Positions 37,472 to 48,623 of a DNA stretch of 64,000 nucleotides are shown piece after piece. The first letter of the stretch is position 1; the number at the start of each line of letters is the position of its first letter. The DNA lies in contig CM047810.1 of assembly GCA_026214975.1 (NCBI GenBank), positions 39,566,806 through 39,630,805 on the forward strand. The letters are read 5' to 3'. The notes under the pieces are model-generated. The model was not told the origin of the DNA, made no database searches, and was given only the letters and a program-made list of their open reading frames with translations. The position numbers and the translations under genes were made by a program. Source of the DNA: Gentiana macrophylla. Its lineage: Eukaryota > Streptophyta > Magnoliopsida > Gentianales > Gentianaceae.

Positions 37472-37838
37472 TTAGGTTTGACTCTCACTGATCCATACAC
37501 AGAATCATACTGGTTGTTCTTAGGTGTGACTCTCACTGATCCATACACCGAATCATACGGTTGTTCTTAGGTTTGACTGTCACTGATCCATACACTGAAT
37601 CATTCTGGTTGTTGTTAGGTTTGACTCTCACTGATCCATACACTGAATCATACGGTTGTTCCTAGGTTTGACTGTCACTGAATCATACGGTTGTTGTTAG
37701 GTTTGACTTTCACTGATCCATACACTGAATCATATGGTTGTTCTTAGGTTTGACTCTCACTGATCCATACACTGAATCATACGCTTGTTATTAGGTTTGA
37801 CTCTCACTGATCCATACACTGAATCATACGGTTGTTGT
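37472..37838 (+). repeat. 47-bp minisatellite with short unit (right part)
   Basis: About eight further units continue the same array after the solo LTR, including one shortened unit at about 37670. The array ends at GTTGTTGTTGTTAATTTTAA. Confidence 0.9.
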
Positions 37839-37941
37839 TGTTAATTTTAATTTTAATTTTAAATATTGTCATTGATAACAATATTTAATTTATTTCTCGA
37901 TTCGACTCGACTCGTTATTACTCGATTTAATTCTTTCCCAC

Positions 37942-37952
37942 TATAAAAGGTA
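37942..37952 (+). promoter_or_regulatory. TATA box of the small acidic-protein gene
   Basis: ACTATAAAAGG lies about 140 bp before the predicted start at 38085. The intervening sequence is a plausible pyrimidine-rich plant 5'UTR. Confidence 0.5.
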
Positions 37953-38084
37953 CACAAGGGGATAAGCAGCATCTTTCCCACTCGATTCGGCTTGGATTAC
38001 CCTAATTTTGGCGGCGGCTAGCAGCATCTATCCAGATCCAATTTTCGTGGCAAGCTTCATCTCCAAATCCATTCAACTTGAACC

Positions 38085-38873
38085 ATGAACGGTAATTTCT
38101 TAAGTGTGATATTTTTTTTTTTTATTTTTCGATAATTATAGTAATTGGTTTGGATTAAAACCCAGATTTCGTTGCTTGTCACGTCTCCATGTCAAATTGT
38201 TTCGATGAAGGGTGAATTTTCTCTAAATTGAAAACTCTAAAGTGTAATCTGGGTTTCTAACGTTTGGTTTGGTAAACATAGTGAATTTTAAGCATGTTTG
38301 GTTTGGTAAACACAGTGAATTTCAAGCACTAAGCACTGATTCTGATCCTTAATGTTTACGATGAAGGGTGAATAAATTTTGCTTTGTTTGAAAGTGTGTG
38401 TTTCTTTGTGTGTATGACTGTTAAATTGAGTGATATACAGTGAATTTGAGTGATATACTGTGAAATTGAGTGATATCATTGATGTTTCTTCTCGGTTTTT
38501 CTCCACATGTGTAAACAATGTATCTAATTTAGTGGTTTGTGATAAAAATCTGGGTTAACAATTTAATGATTCTGATGAAGGATTGGTGGCTATTAATGAG
38601 AATCGTGTATTGAGTATTGAGGAGGTTGAAGATCTTCAACGCCAGGAATATGAAGAGATGATGAAAGACGTTAAGGAACTTGAAGATCTTCAACGTAAAG
38701 AATACGAAGAGATGATTAAGGAAATGGAGGATTTTGAGGAACTAATGAAAATGGCCATTGAAATGGAAGAGGAAGAAAAATAAAGGCAAAGGCCCGCACA
38801 ATATCGGGATTACTATGATTCCTGTGGAAATGAAGTCGACTCTTCGGACTCCGAAGGTGTAATCATTTTCTAA
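38085..38873 (+). pseudogene. small acidic coiled-coil protein gene with two in-frame TAA codons
   Basis: Predicted exon 1 is 38085-38091 (ATGAACG) with donor GTAATT. Predicted exon 2 starts at 38533 after ATCTAATTTAG. The joined frame reads MNVVCDKNLG, meets TAA at 38556-38558, goes on through QFNDSDEGLVAINENRVLSI and an acidic helical part, meets TAA at 38781-38783, and ends at TAA 38871-38873 after DSSDSEGVIIF. The helical part has two copies of EDLQRxEYEEMxKE. An ATG at 38583 could start a 66-residue product ending at the second stop. No family is recognised. The conserved-looking sequence on both sides of each stop suggests one gene with two nonsense changes, but a real short protein is also possible. 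Confidence 0.4.
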
Positions 38874-39288
38874 CAAAAACGTGTAATGTAAACATAAATG
38901 TAATTTTGTTGTTTAATGTGTTAATTTGTGTAATGTGTAATGTAAATATGAATTGTGATCCTTGCTTATAATCGTTCACGGCGTGTTATTAGTATTGTTG
39001 TTATCATCAATTTTGTGTTATCAGAATCATGAAATGATAAATTGATGTGCAGACAAACATAATAAGGAACTCCAATGATGAACCAATTTGTAGTTACAAG
39101 ATAACAACCAGAATGAGTAAAGTACCATACTAAAGACACCATATAAAAATAGATACATAATTCATAAATAGATTACAAATAGATATTATTCTAATTGATT
39201 ATGCATACATATCGAAATAGATATTTCATACATATAGAATTTCATACATAATATAATTCCTATATAGAATTTAATGTGTTGTGTTATA
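38874..39288. other. 3' flank, no gene seen
   Basis: AT-rich sequence with TGTAATGTAAA words (possible polyadenylation elements near 38880-38950) and no coding signal. Confidence 0.5.
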
Positions 39289-39712
39289 CTACCTCCGTCC
39301 CAAAAAAAGTGTCCACATTTTAAAAAAAAATTGTCCCACAAATAGTGTCAATTTTCAATTCTAATGCATCATTTAATGTTTTTTTTCTTCCAAATATACC
39401 CTTCTCCTAAAATTACTCATTCTTCACCTTTTCTAATCCCAAAACAATAATTTACTACTAGTACTACTACCTAGGCACAAAGAAGCTGAAAATTTGCGGA
39501 AAAGAAAAGTGAATAAGGCTGTCAAGCTTTTTTAACCATGTGAAAAGTCTCTATTATAATAAATGCATCTTTATCTCAATACACATACATTAAGTGAAGA
39601 AAACTCATTAATAAAGGTATATCGTCCATCTGCTAAAAGAAAGAACACATTAATTGAGTTTAATTAATCTGTAATGTATCTGTAAAAGTGACACTTTTTA
39701 TGGGACGGAGAG
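39289..39712. mobile_element. Stowaway-type MITE, 424 bp
   Basis: The left end CTACCTCCGTCCCAAAAAAA and the inverse of the right end (CTCTCCGTCCCATAAAAAG) match the Stowaway terminal consensus. Target TA is duplicated (39287-39288 and 39713-39714). It lies between the small acidic-protein gene and the B3 gene. Confidence 0.8.
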
Positions 39713-40139
39713 TAATAGTAGTATATTGACATTTTAGCCTTCACTTTTAAAAAATGCTTGTATTGGAATGTGAAATGGGTGCCCTAAATAAATGTTGGAC
39801 TAAGTATACTTTTGGAAAATAAGCATACTTTCAGAAAATAAGCATTAAGGTTTGACCTTGTGGGTTCATAATATTGACTATACCTCCCCTATTCAAGACA
39901 GTCTCACCATGTTTATGCTTTGACTCCGTAGATAAAAAGCCTTTGGTTGGAGATATCGAGTCTTCCATTTTACAACAACACAATTCATAAAATTCATAAA
40001 ATTCATGTCCACTTAGGTTACTAACCAAATTCATAACATTCATAAAATTCATAAAATTCGTATTACAAAACCATAACATTCATAAAATTCGGATTACAGA
40101 ACAACCACTTAGCGTAACCAAGAAACGGAACAACATCCA

Positions 40140-40663
40140 CTAATTACCTTTTCTTATCGTAACCAAGAAACGGAACACATCGTCGGTGCTATGTTGATAG
40201 AAGCTAAAAACGAGTTCATCCCCAGCAGTCACTTGGTTGTCATCATAAAAGAACCGCATTCCTTTTATCCGGACTCGCTTATTCCCTTTAGTCGTAGCAT
40301 CAGTCCTAGCATAACACCAATTACGCCCAGCAACACGCACACCCACACGCCTATTTTTTAGCAATCCTTTTGCTCTTGCAAAAGTGATTGGGACACTCTG
40401 AAAAAACCGGAAAAATAAAATTAACCATTATGCACTAAAAAACGAGATAAATCACTATCAATCAAATTCAAAAAACAACTATCAATCCGATAACACCGTA
40501 CCACATAGCCACGGCATAAATATGTAGAGGTTATAATCTTAGTGAACGAATTATCACCGCCATCTAACTCGAGATCTTCATCACTACTATTGTCACTGCT
40601 TATAATGTGGACTTTTGGTTCTGAGAACAGACAATCTCGACTGCTGCTATCACTATCCGCCAT
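40140..40663 (-). CDS. single-domain B3 protein (REM-like), two coding exons
   Basis: Exon 1 is 40502-40663 (54 codons, MADSDSSSRDCLFSEPKVHI, then an acidic Ser/Asp run and FTKIITSTYLCRGYV). The 104-bp intron runs from GTACGG to TTTTTTCAG. Exon 2 is 40140-40397 (VPITFARAKGLLKN at the start, RIKGMRFFYDDNQVTAGDEL near the end, TAA at 40140-40142). The joined protein is 139 residues. The second half has the B3 DNA-binding pattern: a V-P-I-x-F strand, W in the middle, then G-x-x-x-F-x-x-D-N-x-x-x-x-G-D-E-L-V-F. B3 proteins bind DNA in the nucleus; single-domain REM-type members are common and often of unknown role. A 5'UTR intron is likely (donor GGTGCAG/GTATGTGG near 40802, acceptor TTATGCTAG near 40669). 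All joins are clean and in phase. Confidence 0.75.
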
Positions 40664-40830
40664 TGCACCTAGCATAAGAAGGAGAAATGAAATGAATGAT
40701 CACTTTCAGTCCTTTTTTTTGGAAATTTTACAGAGAAATTCACTAGATCGAATCATCCAAAAAGCAATTTCAAAAAACCCTAAAAATAACAAACCACATA
40801 CCTGCACCGCCTACCTTCTCTGAAAATTTC
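40664..40830 (-). promoter_or_regulatory. 5'UTR with intron of the B3 gene
   Basis: On the - strand GGTGCAG/GTATGTGG (donor) is followed about 130 bp later by CTTATGCTAG (acceptor), six bases before the ATG. A 5'UTR intron is inferred from these sites. Confidence 0.45.
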
Positions 40831-42532
40831 GATATGAAGGTATGAAGAAACAAGAAGAAAGTGAAGAATTATGATGGGGCGGCAGGCAATAAATGGGGAG
40901 GGAATTGAACCGTGTGCAAGTGAACGACCGTCTACTCTTATTTTGGAATTAAATAGGAAACCTACCCCCCCCCCCCCCTACCATTTACTTAAAATAAAAA
41001 AACTAGAAATGGATATTGTATTGTAATTGATACATAATGACAATAGATTACTAATACATATTGTACTTGATTTTACAAATAAGTACTTCTAATCTATTAA
41101 AAAAAACATGAAACCCTAATTTTCCCACAAATAAATAACAATCTAAAAAATCACATAAAATCACATAAACTAAAACCCTAATGTTTACTCCCTCCACCCC
41201 GATATATTTAGAGATGTAGATATGCAATATACTAAGTTAATAATGCTTTTCTTATATTTGAGGAATGTGCTAACCGTGGCATAAAAAACATAAAACCCTA
41301 ATATATCCCATAAACACATTACAATCAAACAAAAATCAAATAAAATAACATATATCCCGTTAAAACATTTAAATTATATCGTCTATAGAGCCTCAAATTT
41401 TGTGTCAAATATATAGTATACATACTATATATTTTTAGGCTTTTTAACACTATATAACTTTTCAAAATATTCATTTATGAGAGTAAAAACCCTAACATTT
41501 TTTTAGTTTTTCTCAAATCTTCCGGAATGCTCATTTGAAATTTGATAGATTTGTCATACAAAACATAAAACACTAACATTTTTTTTAGTTTTTCTCTTAA
41601 AAAGTTTAGATTTATACTATATAAGCTTGTAGTAATCTCATAAATTGATATTTTGAGATGTATACTATGTAAGCTTGTACTAATCTCATAAATGGATATT
41701 TTGAAAAGTTATATAGTATTACCTATAATAGCTCTTTTTTTGTTACTCATTTTTCGGTGGACAACAATTTTTTTGTACCTACGTAAATAAACCAAAACCC
41801 TAATGTCCATAAGCAAATTACCCTAATGTCCATAAACAAATTACACATCTAAAAAATAAAATTTTGAGTAGGAGAAAGACATATTGTTGTGAATTAAAAC
41901 TAAATCGAATTGAAAAAGAATTGGAATTGAACAAGAGATAAACTGGAAAACTAGTTCATCAAGAACATGATGAACATATACTATGGTTTTAATTACTTAT
42001 GTTGTTGGCAGCAGCATAAGTAGAATTATATATATTACATATCTGCAATTTCAGTCCAAAATAACATTAAATTACGCCCTCTTTCAAATCATATACGCCT
42101 TGAGATCAATGTTGATCAACAAACCTTTTTTCAAGACTTCATTACTCAATAGAAATATATTTGTAATGGAACCTCCACATTTATTCATAAAGACAAACAA
42201 AAAAGTGTAACATTTCCTCCCTTCATATATTCCATAAGATTGTATTGTAAGCACCATTGTAGTTGTAATACAAAATCCAAAACTTACTTCATTCAAACTT
42301 TTCCTTTTCCTGGATTTTCAATTCTAAGACACAAATCCCTTTTGAAATAGTGAAACCAAATTTTTTCTCTTGTACGCAAAAAATCAAATCATTTAGCGCA
42401 AAAAATCAAATCATTTAGCACAAAAAATCAACAAATCTAGAAATGAAGGATAAAAAATAAAACCATTTAAAATTATCAGCAAACCAAATCACTTGCAATT
42501 AACAGCAAGTTCCAAAGAATTTCGAAAGAGAT
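40831..42532. other. AT-rich intergenic stretch
   Basis: A run of 13 C (about 40966-40979) and a two-copy 48-bp duplication (TATACTATATAAGCTTGTAG at about 41612, TATACTATGTAAGCTTGTAC at about 41660) are the only features. CTCCCTCCACCCCGATATAT near 41187 resembles a single Stowaway end. No gene is seen. Confidence 0.5.
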
Positions 42533-42816
42533 TGTTATGAACACAACTGTAAATAGCCGTAGGGATTCTCTAAGTTGCTAATGGGAGTTAGTTAGAACTG
42601 TAATAGTAAGTTGGAGCTGTTAATGAGTTTGTTAGACACAGTAATTAACTAATAAGCAATGTAATTAGGTATAAAAGGGAGAATGAACAGAAATGTAAAG
42701 GTTACCGGTTGATAATCAATAAACTCATACCTTCCCAGGCTATTTTCTTCTCTCGTCTCTGCAAATCTTCTGTTTTTCTGCAATTCTCCCTAATTTTCTC
42801 CTCTCAATCGCTAATA
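42533..42816 (+). mobile_element. solo LTR of a Copia element, 284 bp
   Basis: It begins TGTTATGAACACAACTG and ends TCGCTAATA, and GAGAT flanks both sides (42528-42532 and 42817-42821), a perfect 5-bp target duplication. GGTATAAAAGGG near 42669 is a TATA box and AATCAATAAACTC follows it. The TAATA ending is like that of the 18632-21563 element. There is no internal region, so it is a solo LTR. Confidence 0.8.
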
Positions 42817-42832
42817 GAGATACTTAATGGCT

Positions 42833-43099
42833 ACAATTCTCCATAATTTTCTCCTATCAAACCCCAACATTCAATGGATTTCTGCGTTTTTATGGGAAAT
42901 GGATTTCTGCGCTTTTCTTCCATGGATTTCGTGAATTTGGAGAAAAAAGAGGAGAAATAGAAGTTAACAGCAATTCTCCTCAATTGATTTCTGCGTTTTT
43001 TTATCGGAAATAGATGGAAATGGATTTCGGCTGAGTTTTTCTTCCATGGATTGCGTGAATTGGGTGGAGGAAAAATCGGAGAAATAGAAGTTAACGCCA
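42833..43099 (+). repeat. two-copy tandem duplication, ~125-bp unit
   Basis: Both copies run from CAATTCTCC through TGGATTTCTGCGTTTTT and TTTTCTTCCATGGATT to GGAGAAATAGAAGTTAAC. They differ by several point and length changes. The - strand open frame at 42831-43157 results from this duplication and is not called. Confidence 0.75.
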
Positions 43100-43267
43100 A
43101 CGTGAAGGAGTCCGTGAAAGAAGGAGGCATTTTAGTCTTTTCAACTGTTTTTAACATTTCCCCCCTTTTTCATTTATTTTTTATTTAATAGTTTTAGTCA
43201 AAGTCCTTTTACGTAAACATATCCTCTCGGGAACCATTTTAAACGAATTCCCCCTGTTTTTTTGAAA

Positions 43268-43477
43268 GGGATATATAGGAATTGTTGTGGCTAAATAACG
43301 TGTTAGTACGTTGGCTTTGTAAACAGTTCAGTTATCCCAAACGCTTATCCTCAGTCCTCAGATTCACCTACCCACCACTTATACCTCCTAAAAATCTCCG
43401 GCGACTTAAGTCCACAGCTGTCGTCGTCTCCTCCTGGTCACGGCTGCGTCGTCGATCCGTTTGATATACAAAGTCAA
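43268..43477 (+). promoter_or_regulatory. promoter and 5'UTR region of the peroxiredoxin gene
   Basis: GGATATATAGGA near 43268 is a TATA-like box about 200 bp before the ATG at 43478. The 5'UTR would be pyrimidine-rich (TCCTCAGTCCTCAGATTCACC). The exact start site is unknown. Confidence 0.4.
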
Positions 43478-46400
43478 ATGGCTTGTGCTGCAGCCTCAAC
43501 TGCTATCCTTTCATCCGCATCTAAGGCTTACATTTCCCCAAATCTTTACTCAACTTCCTAACTCTCACAACTTGTCTATCCCATCCTCCATTAATGGACT
43601 CCGCAATATCTCCTTGACTCACGTTCCCGGTTCTCTTTCTTCCCACTCTTCTGTCACCAGACGTCGTAGCAGTTTCGTTGTCCGCGCTGTAAGCACCGTC
43701 ACTTGATCTTTTCTCACTGATTTCCCCCGTATTTATGAGTTATAAAGATTGTATCTATGAGTTTTGCCTGTTTGAACTTTTCTTGTCTTGTTTACTTTTG
43801 TTGATTATTCATTTTTAACTACCCTGGACTTCAAACACTAATTGTTTTCTGTGGGTGTCAAATATGTGTTTTGGTTCACATGCCATGAATTTGAACTAAT
43901 TGAATTCTCTATAGACTATTGAATTTAAACCAATTTTGCTTGAAAGAATAGTTTAGTTATGTGTTACTGTTCATTTATTGTTAAGAAGATTGCCGGGTGA
44001 CATCGTTCCCCTGAATTTGCTAGAAGATTAGTGTGCTCATGTTAAATATTGCATTTTTACTATGAACATTAAGGCTTGGACTTGCCCTTTTCCTGACGTG
44101 AGATTAGTGAATATGGAGCTTGTATGAAAGCTTCATTCATGTCATACGGTGAGGCAAAATAACGGCTACGTACTCGTTTAGCTCAACCACCGCAAAATTC
44201 ACATGTTAATTCATTTGGTCAATAGCCCACTTGATAGCTTGTTCTCAAGTTATCATAATACGAGCTACATTAGAATGCTAACACAAAAATACACTTAGAT
44301 CAGATCATCAGATACTGAGAATTTCAACCATGATGAACATGTTATCAAGTTACCACAACACGAGCTACTTTTACATGCTAGCACAGAATTTAACGTGAAT
44401 ATGTAACCTATCATTTTCATGTGTTTTAATCAATGTTTGGAAGCCTTCTTAAGTCTGTTTGAATGTTTTGCAGCTTACAATTAATGAAGAGAGGTTAACG
44501 TGAATAGTCATTATTGAAAATTAACTTTGCATTTTCTATGCATTGCGGGCATGAATTGGCTTTTAAGTGATTAATCTGGATCCTCATTGTCATATGACTA
44601 TCCTATGCTTTTAATCTATCTATTGAAGTGTTCTATATTTGTATCTGTCCAAATAATTCCGATACTTCTTGTGTTATATGTATAATATATGTGCCAGATG
44701 ATCACTTTGAGATACATTGTTGGTCATCCTTCCTCAGGGGCGGACGCAACCTATGCATTGGGGGGGGGGGGGGGAGGGGGCACTCGCCCCCTCGGATCCG
44801 GAGAATAACTCAATTATACATATTATGTATTTTTTTTGTCCCCCACAAAAAATTGTTTCGCCCATATCATATCTAATAATCAAGATAATTTGACATAAAG
44901 TTTTTATCATGTAAATAAATATACATAGTTATTACCAAACTGATATATTTACACGAATATTAATATGTTTTGAAATGTTGGTTTCGCTTAAAAAACATTG
45001 TTTGTAGTACTAGAAATCTTTACTTATAGGTGTCTAAAGGTTGATGTGTTAGGATTCGGCGATGTATATTAGTGTTTTTTTCAATTATACGCAAAGTGTA
45101 TAATCGTGTTTTTTTTGCGATGTATAGTAGTATTTTTTTGGATCCTAGGGGACAAAAAAAGCACTACTATCTATCGTTTTTATTACAAAAAATCTTTAGA
45201 ATTATCGCCCCCTCGCCCGGGGTCCTGCGTCTGCCCCTGCCCTTCCTGACAATAAGTTTGCACGTCTTTATAAAAATGATAAGCACATGTCAAGTGGCAT
45301 ACCTTCTACGTATATTGCTTCAATAAACCAATGGGCTTGTACTTTTATATGTATTTATTTCTAAAAGAACATATAACATTGGGTGGTCCCTTTTCTTACA
45401 GAGTGAACTGCCTCTTGTTGGGAATCCAGCACCTGACTTTGAGGCCGAGGCTGTTTTCGATCAGGAATTCATCAAGGTACTATATGAGCTGTATATGTTA
45501 TACGTCTGTTGTAACTACTTAACCCATCTTAGTTGTTTAAGGTGGTGGAATAGTGCTGTAATTATTTAGCCCATCTTAGTTGCTTAAGGTGGTGGAATAT
45601 TTTGTAGGTCAAACTTTCAGAGTATATTGGCAAAAGTATGTGATTCTCTTTTTCTATCCGTTGGACTTCACGTTTGTGTGCCCTACCGTGAGTTTTTGAC
45701 ACAATTTTTACTGCTGTTTATTTATCTTATGACGATCAACACAGGATAATGATTGTTGTGTTATTCTGAGTTTGCCAAGTAACTTTGTTATACTAACATT
45801 TGCTCACTTCTGTAGAGATCACTGCTTTCAGTGACCGCCATGATGAATTTAAGAAGTTGAACACCGAGATTCTAGGCGTTTCAGTAGACAGTGTGGTAAG
45901 ATTCTTTTTGTTATTGGATTGGCTCACATATTCCTGCAATCTTTTCCTAAATGTTGCTTCGGGATAAGTATAACACATATTCAAAGTTAAAGAGCTTATT
46001 GGAAGAGTTTCCGTTATAATTTTTCTTCAAGGTGGATCCACTCGTTGTGGTCAGCTATTCACCTGCCTTATTAGCTGCTTGGGCAGGTGTTTCCCTTATT
46101 AATCCGTTAATGATTTTCTTTTGTTGGTTAAATTGATAGTTGGGCAGTTAAACAAATTAGTGTTTTCATATTTTTTATGGTCAAATCCTTTTTATTATCC
46201 TCTTTTCGTTCTTCTTCTTCTATTCCCCCCACCCCTGTTTTTTCCCATTTATTCTCTTTTATGATGAAGAGCATTAGATCCTATCTGTCAGAATCAATCT
46301 TCATGTGTCCTGGATTGTCTGTATATCTGTCGATGGTTTTCTAGCTAGAATTGCACCATCGTCGTTATACCTATGAAGAATATTGTCCTTGATTTCCGCT

Positions 46401-47910
46401 ATAGAACTTGCTGTACTTGATTTACCTATGTCCATTCTTGCTGTTCTTGGTTTCTTGACTGTCAATAGTCTGTTTGTGGTTTACTTTGTGAAGATTTCTT
46501 TTTGGAGGCGGAACGATATCCTCTGTTACTCATTCCAATAACTAAATGAATTTTCTGCATGTATAGACATATGATTACATTATACGCGAATATTCATGAG
46601 TATGTTTTGGTTGTTGTAGTTCTCCCATCTTGCATGGGTTCAGACAGAGAGGAAGGCTGGTGGACTAGGTGACCTGAATTATCCCCTTGTATCAGATGTA
46701 ACCAAATCAATCTCCAAGTCATACAACGTTCTTATCCATGACCAGGTATGCCTCGTTGCTTCCTCTTCTTTTGCTAATTTCTCACGTGAGCATCATAGAG
46801 TACTTTTTTATATGCATCATGAAGTGCTTGTGTTATGTTCATCGGCTTTTGGCTATTTCGAGTAAACTACTCTTTCTCATACTAGTTTTAGGAATTTATC
46901 AGCTGAATCTGATTTGCATGGTTCGCTAAGGTGGGTGTTTATTATTATTATTTTTGGACATAAACGTCTTTTGCCTTTGCCTTCATGTGATTTTTGAAGC
47001 TTTCATTCCATTGCAAAGTGCAAACGCAAGTATGAAACCACTTCCATTTCATTTCATCAGACGCCGTTCAATTCCATTATATTCTATTTTATTTGAGCAA
47101 TCCAAAGATAGCATATGCCATTTTATATGTGATACCTATGTCTGCTGTCATTCCCTGTGAGGGGAAATAAATAATGGGCTTCTTGTCTTTTTGAAGCTTA
47201 CCCGCATAAAGTAGTTATTAGTATCATCCAAAAGCATAGTTTTCAGTTGTTTTTTTTTGGGGGGGTCCCAGAGCTGTCTTGTTATTTGTCTTGTAAGAGT
47301 TGGTATTTGTTTCCTACAAATTCATTCACTTTATTGATATCAATGTTTCCGTACGAATAGAATTATCATCTCACTTATTCTTAGCCTGATAATACACGAA
47401 CACTCACTGGACGCAACAATCACTTTATTCAAGACGAACCCTGTATTATTTTCATTAAATATGAATAAAGGCCAAAATATGTCATGTCCAAATAGGCTCT
47501 TAATTTTTGTCGGTGCTGGGTTTTACAGGGCATAGCTCTAAGAGGACTGTTTATCATTGATAAAGAAGGAATCATTCAACATTCTACCATCAACAATCTT
47601 GCCATTGGAAGGAGCGTGGACGAGACCTTGAGAACGCTACAGGTATAATAATTCCCCATCTAAGAAAGATATATACAAAGATCAAGTCTTGGATCAACTT
47701 CTGCTCGTTTACTGGTTTTATTGCAAGTGTTTATGTTTGTTCAACGATTGTTGTTGCTAATAATAGATTCTTGGTATAAATCGGTGGTTGCAGGCACTGC
47801 AATACGTGCAAGAGAACCCAGATGAAGTGTGCCCAGCTGGGTGGAAGCCTGGCGAGAAGTCAATGAAACCGGACCCTAAGCTTAGCAAAGAGTATTTTGC
47901 AGCTATTTGA
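43478..47910 (+). CDS. BAS1: chloroplast 2-Cys peroxiredoxin (BAS1-type), seven exons, frame disturbed
   Basis: The product reduces peroxides in the chloroplast stroma and is recycled by thioredoxin-like NTRC. Exons: 43478-43688 (transit peptide, [20 protein letters not shown] at the start), 45402-45476, 45608-45687, 45816-45895, 46620-46745, 47529-47642 and 47794-47910 (TGA). Seen are DFTFVCPT with the peroxidatic Cys (45679-45681), [23 protein letters not shown], the resolving Cys in [11 protein letters not shown], and the C-terminal YF motif in KEYFAAI; GGLG plus YF mark the overoxidation-sensitive eukaryotic type. Three defects: the ATG frame meets TAA at 43559 while the rest of the transit peptide is open in the next frame (CCCC run 43536-43539); exon 3 is one base short in the A run 45632-45635; and canonical splicing of exons 3-4 loses one G. 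These may be assembly indels or decay; I cannot tell. All other junctions are in phase. Confidence 0.85.
44727..45247. mobile_element. hAT-type MITE in intron 1 of the peroxiredoxin gene
   Basis: Element 44735-45239 begins CAGGGGCGGACGCAAC and ends GTCCTGCGTCTGCCCCTG, an imperfect inverted repeat of about 16 bp. TCCTTCCT at 44727-44734 and CCCTTCCT at 45240-45247 match at seven of eight bases, the 8-bp duplication expected of hAT elements. A G run (about 44760-44776) lies near the left end. A second copy of the family lies at 52560-53034 in the other orientation. Confidence 0.85.
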
Positions 47911-48067
47911 ATGAATGCCCTCTTCTTCTCCTACTTACTTGCATTAGAGAGAGAGCCCCCCCCTTTCTTGGACTTATTTTTTTGAGGGTATGGTAAAATG
48001 GATTTCAAATTGAGTTTGCTTTTTCATAAATTTCTCTGGGAGTTCTTCATTGAGTCTTTGGTTCCGG

Positions 48068-48073
48068 AATAAA
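48068..48073 (+). terminator. polyadenylation signal of the peroxiredoxin gene
   Basis: AATAAA about 158 bp after the stop codon at 47910, in T-rich 3'UTR-like sequence. It is a candidate far-upstream or near-upstream polyadenylation element. Confidence 0.4.
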
Positions 48074-48229
48074 ACTTAATGTGTTACCGTTGGTCATGTT
48101 TTTAATGAAACATTTTATGGCTCGTTTGTTATCTTAGAATGGGATGGAATATTTTGCCAAATATTCCATTCTCATGTTTTGACTTGTTTGTTTTATTTTG
48201 GAATGATATATTTTGACTGTTTCTATCGG

Positions 48230-48540
48230 CACAACGAAAATACTCACGGCACCACGATTAGACTCGGCACCTTATAAATCACTTGTGGTACCATATTGAA
48301 TATTTTTATTATTTTGAACAGCATAATGTCACTGGCACTGACGTTCGTTTGCGGTACGAGCGTCATTGAAACCGATATTGGTTTTCAATCCCAATGTCAG
48401 TGACATTGATTTTACAGTTATAAATGTGTCATTGGTGTAAAACGTCAGACCCACTGACGTTGTGAGTGGAAAAAAACATCAGTGACTCTGACACGCATAA
48501 CGTAGTCCCAAAAAGTGATTTGGTTGTGTGATAAAGTAAA
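48230..48540. other. cluster of TGACGT / ACGTCA / CAGTGAC words
   Basis: TGACG or CGTCA words and CAGTGAC/GTCACTG words occur about eight times between 48330 and 48500 in near-palindromic settings (for example CACTGACGTT and ACGTCAGACC). No gene is seen. Whether this is a regulatory array or a decayed inverted-repeat element is not settled. Confidence 0.35.
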
Positions 48541-48623
48541 TGGAAAAAAAAAAAAAAAATGGTGTCAATAGTAAAATAGTAATGTCAATAGAACTTAATT
48601 TTTTTTTTCACTCTAATTACCTT

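Noticed and set aside
33951..37838. CRISPR-like array
   Set aside because: Units are contiguous without unique spacers, and the genome is plant nuclear; it is a minisatellite.
39831..40079. 82-codon - strand frame next to the B3 gene
   Set aside because: It is made of AAAATTCATAA-type low-complexity repeats in the probable 3'UTR.
42831..43157. 108-codon - strand frame
   Set aside because: It results from a tandem duplication and lacks any recognisable domain.
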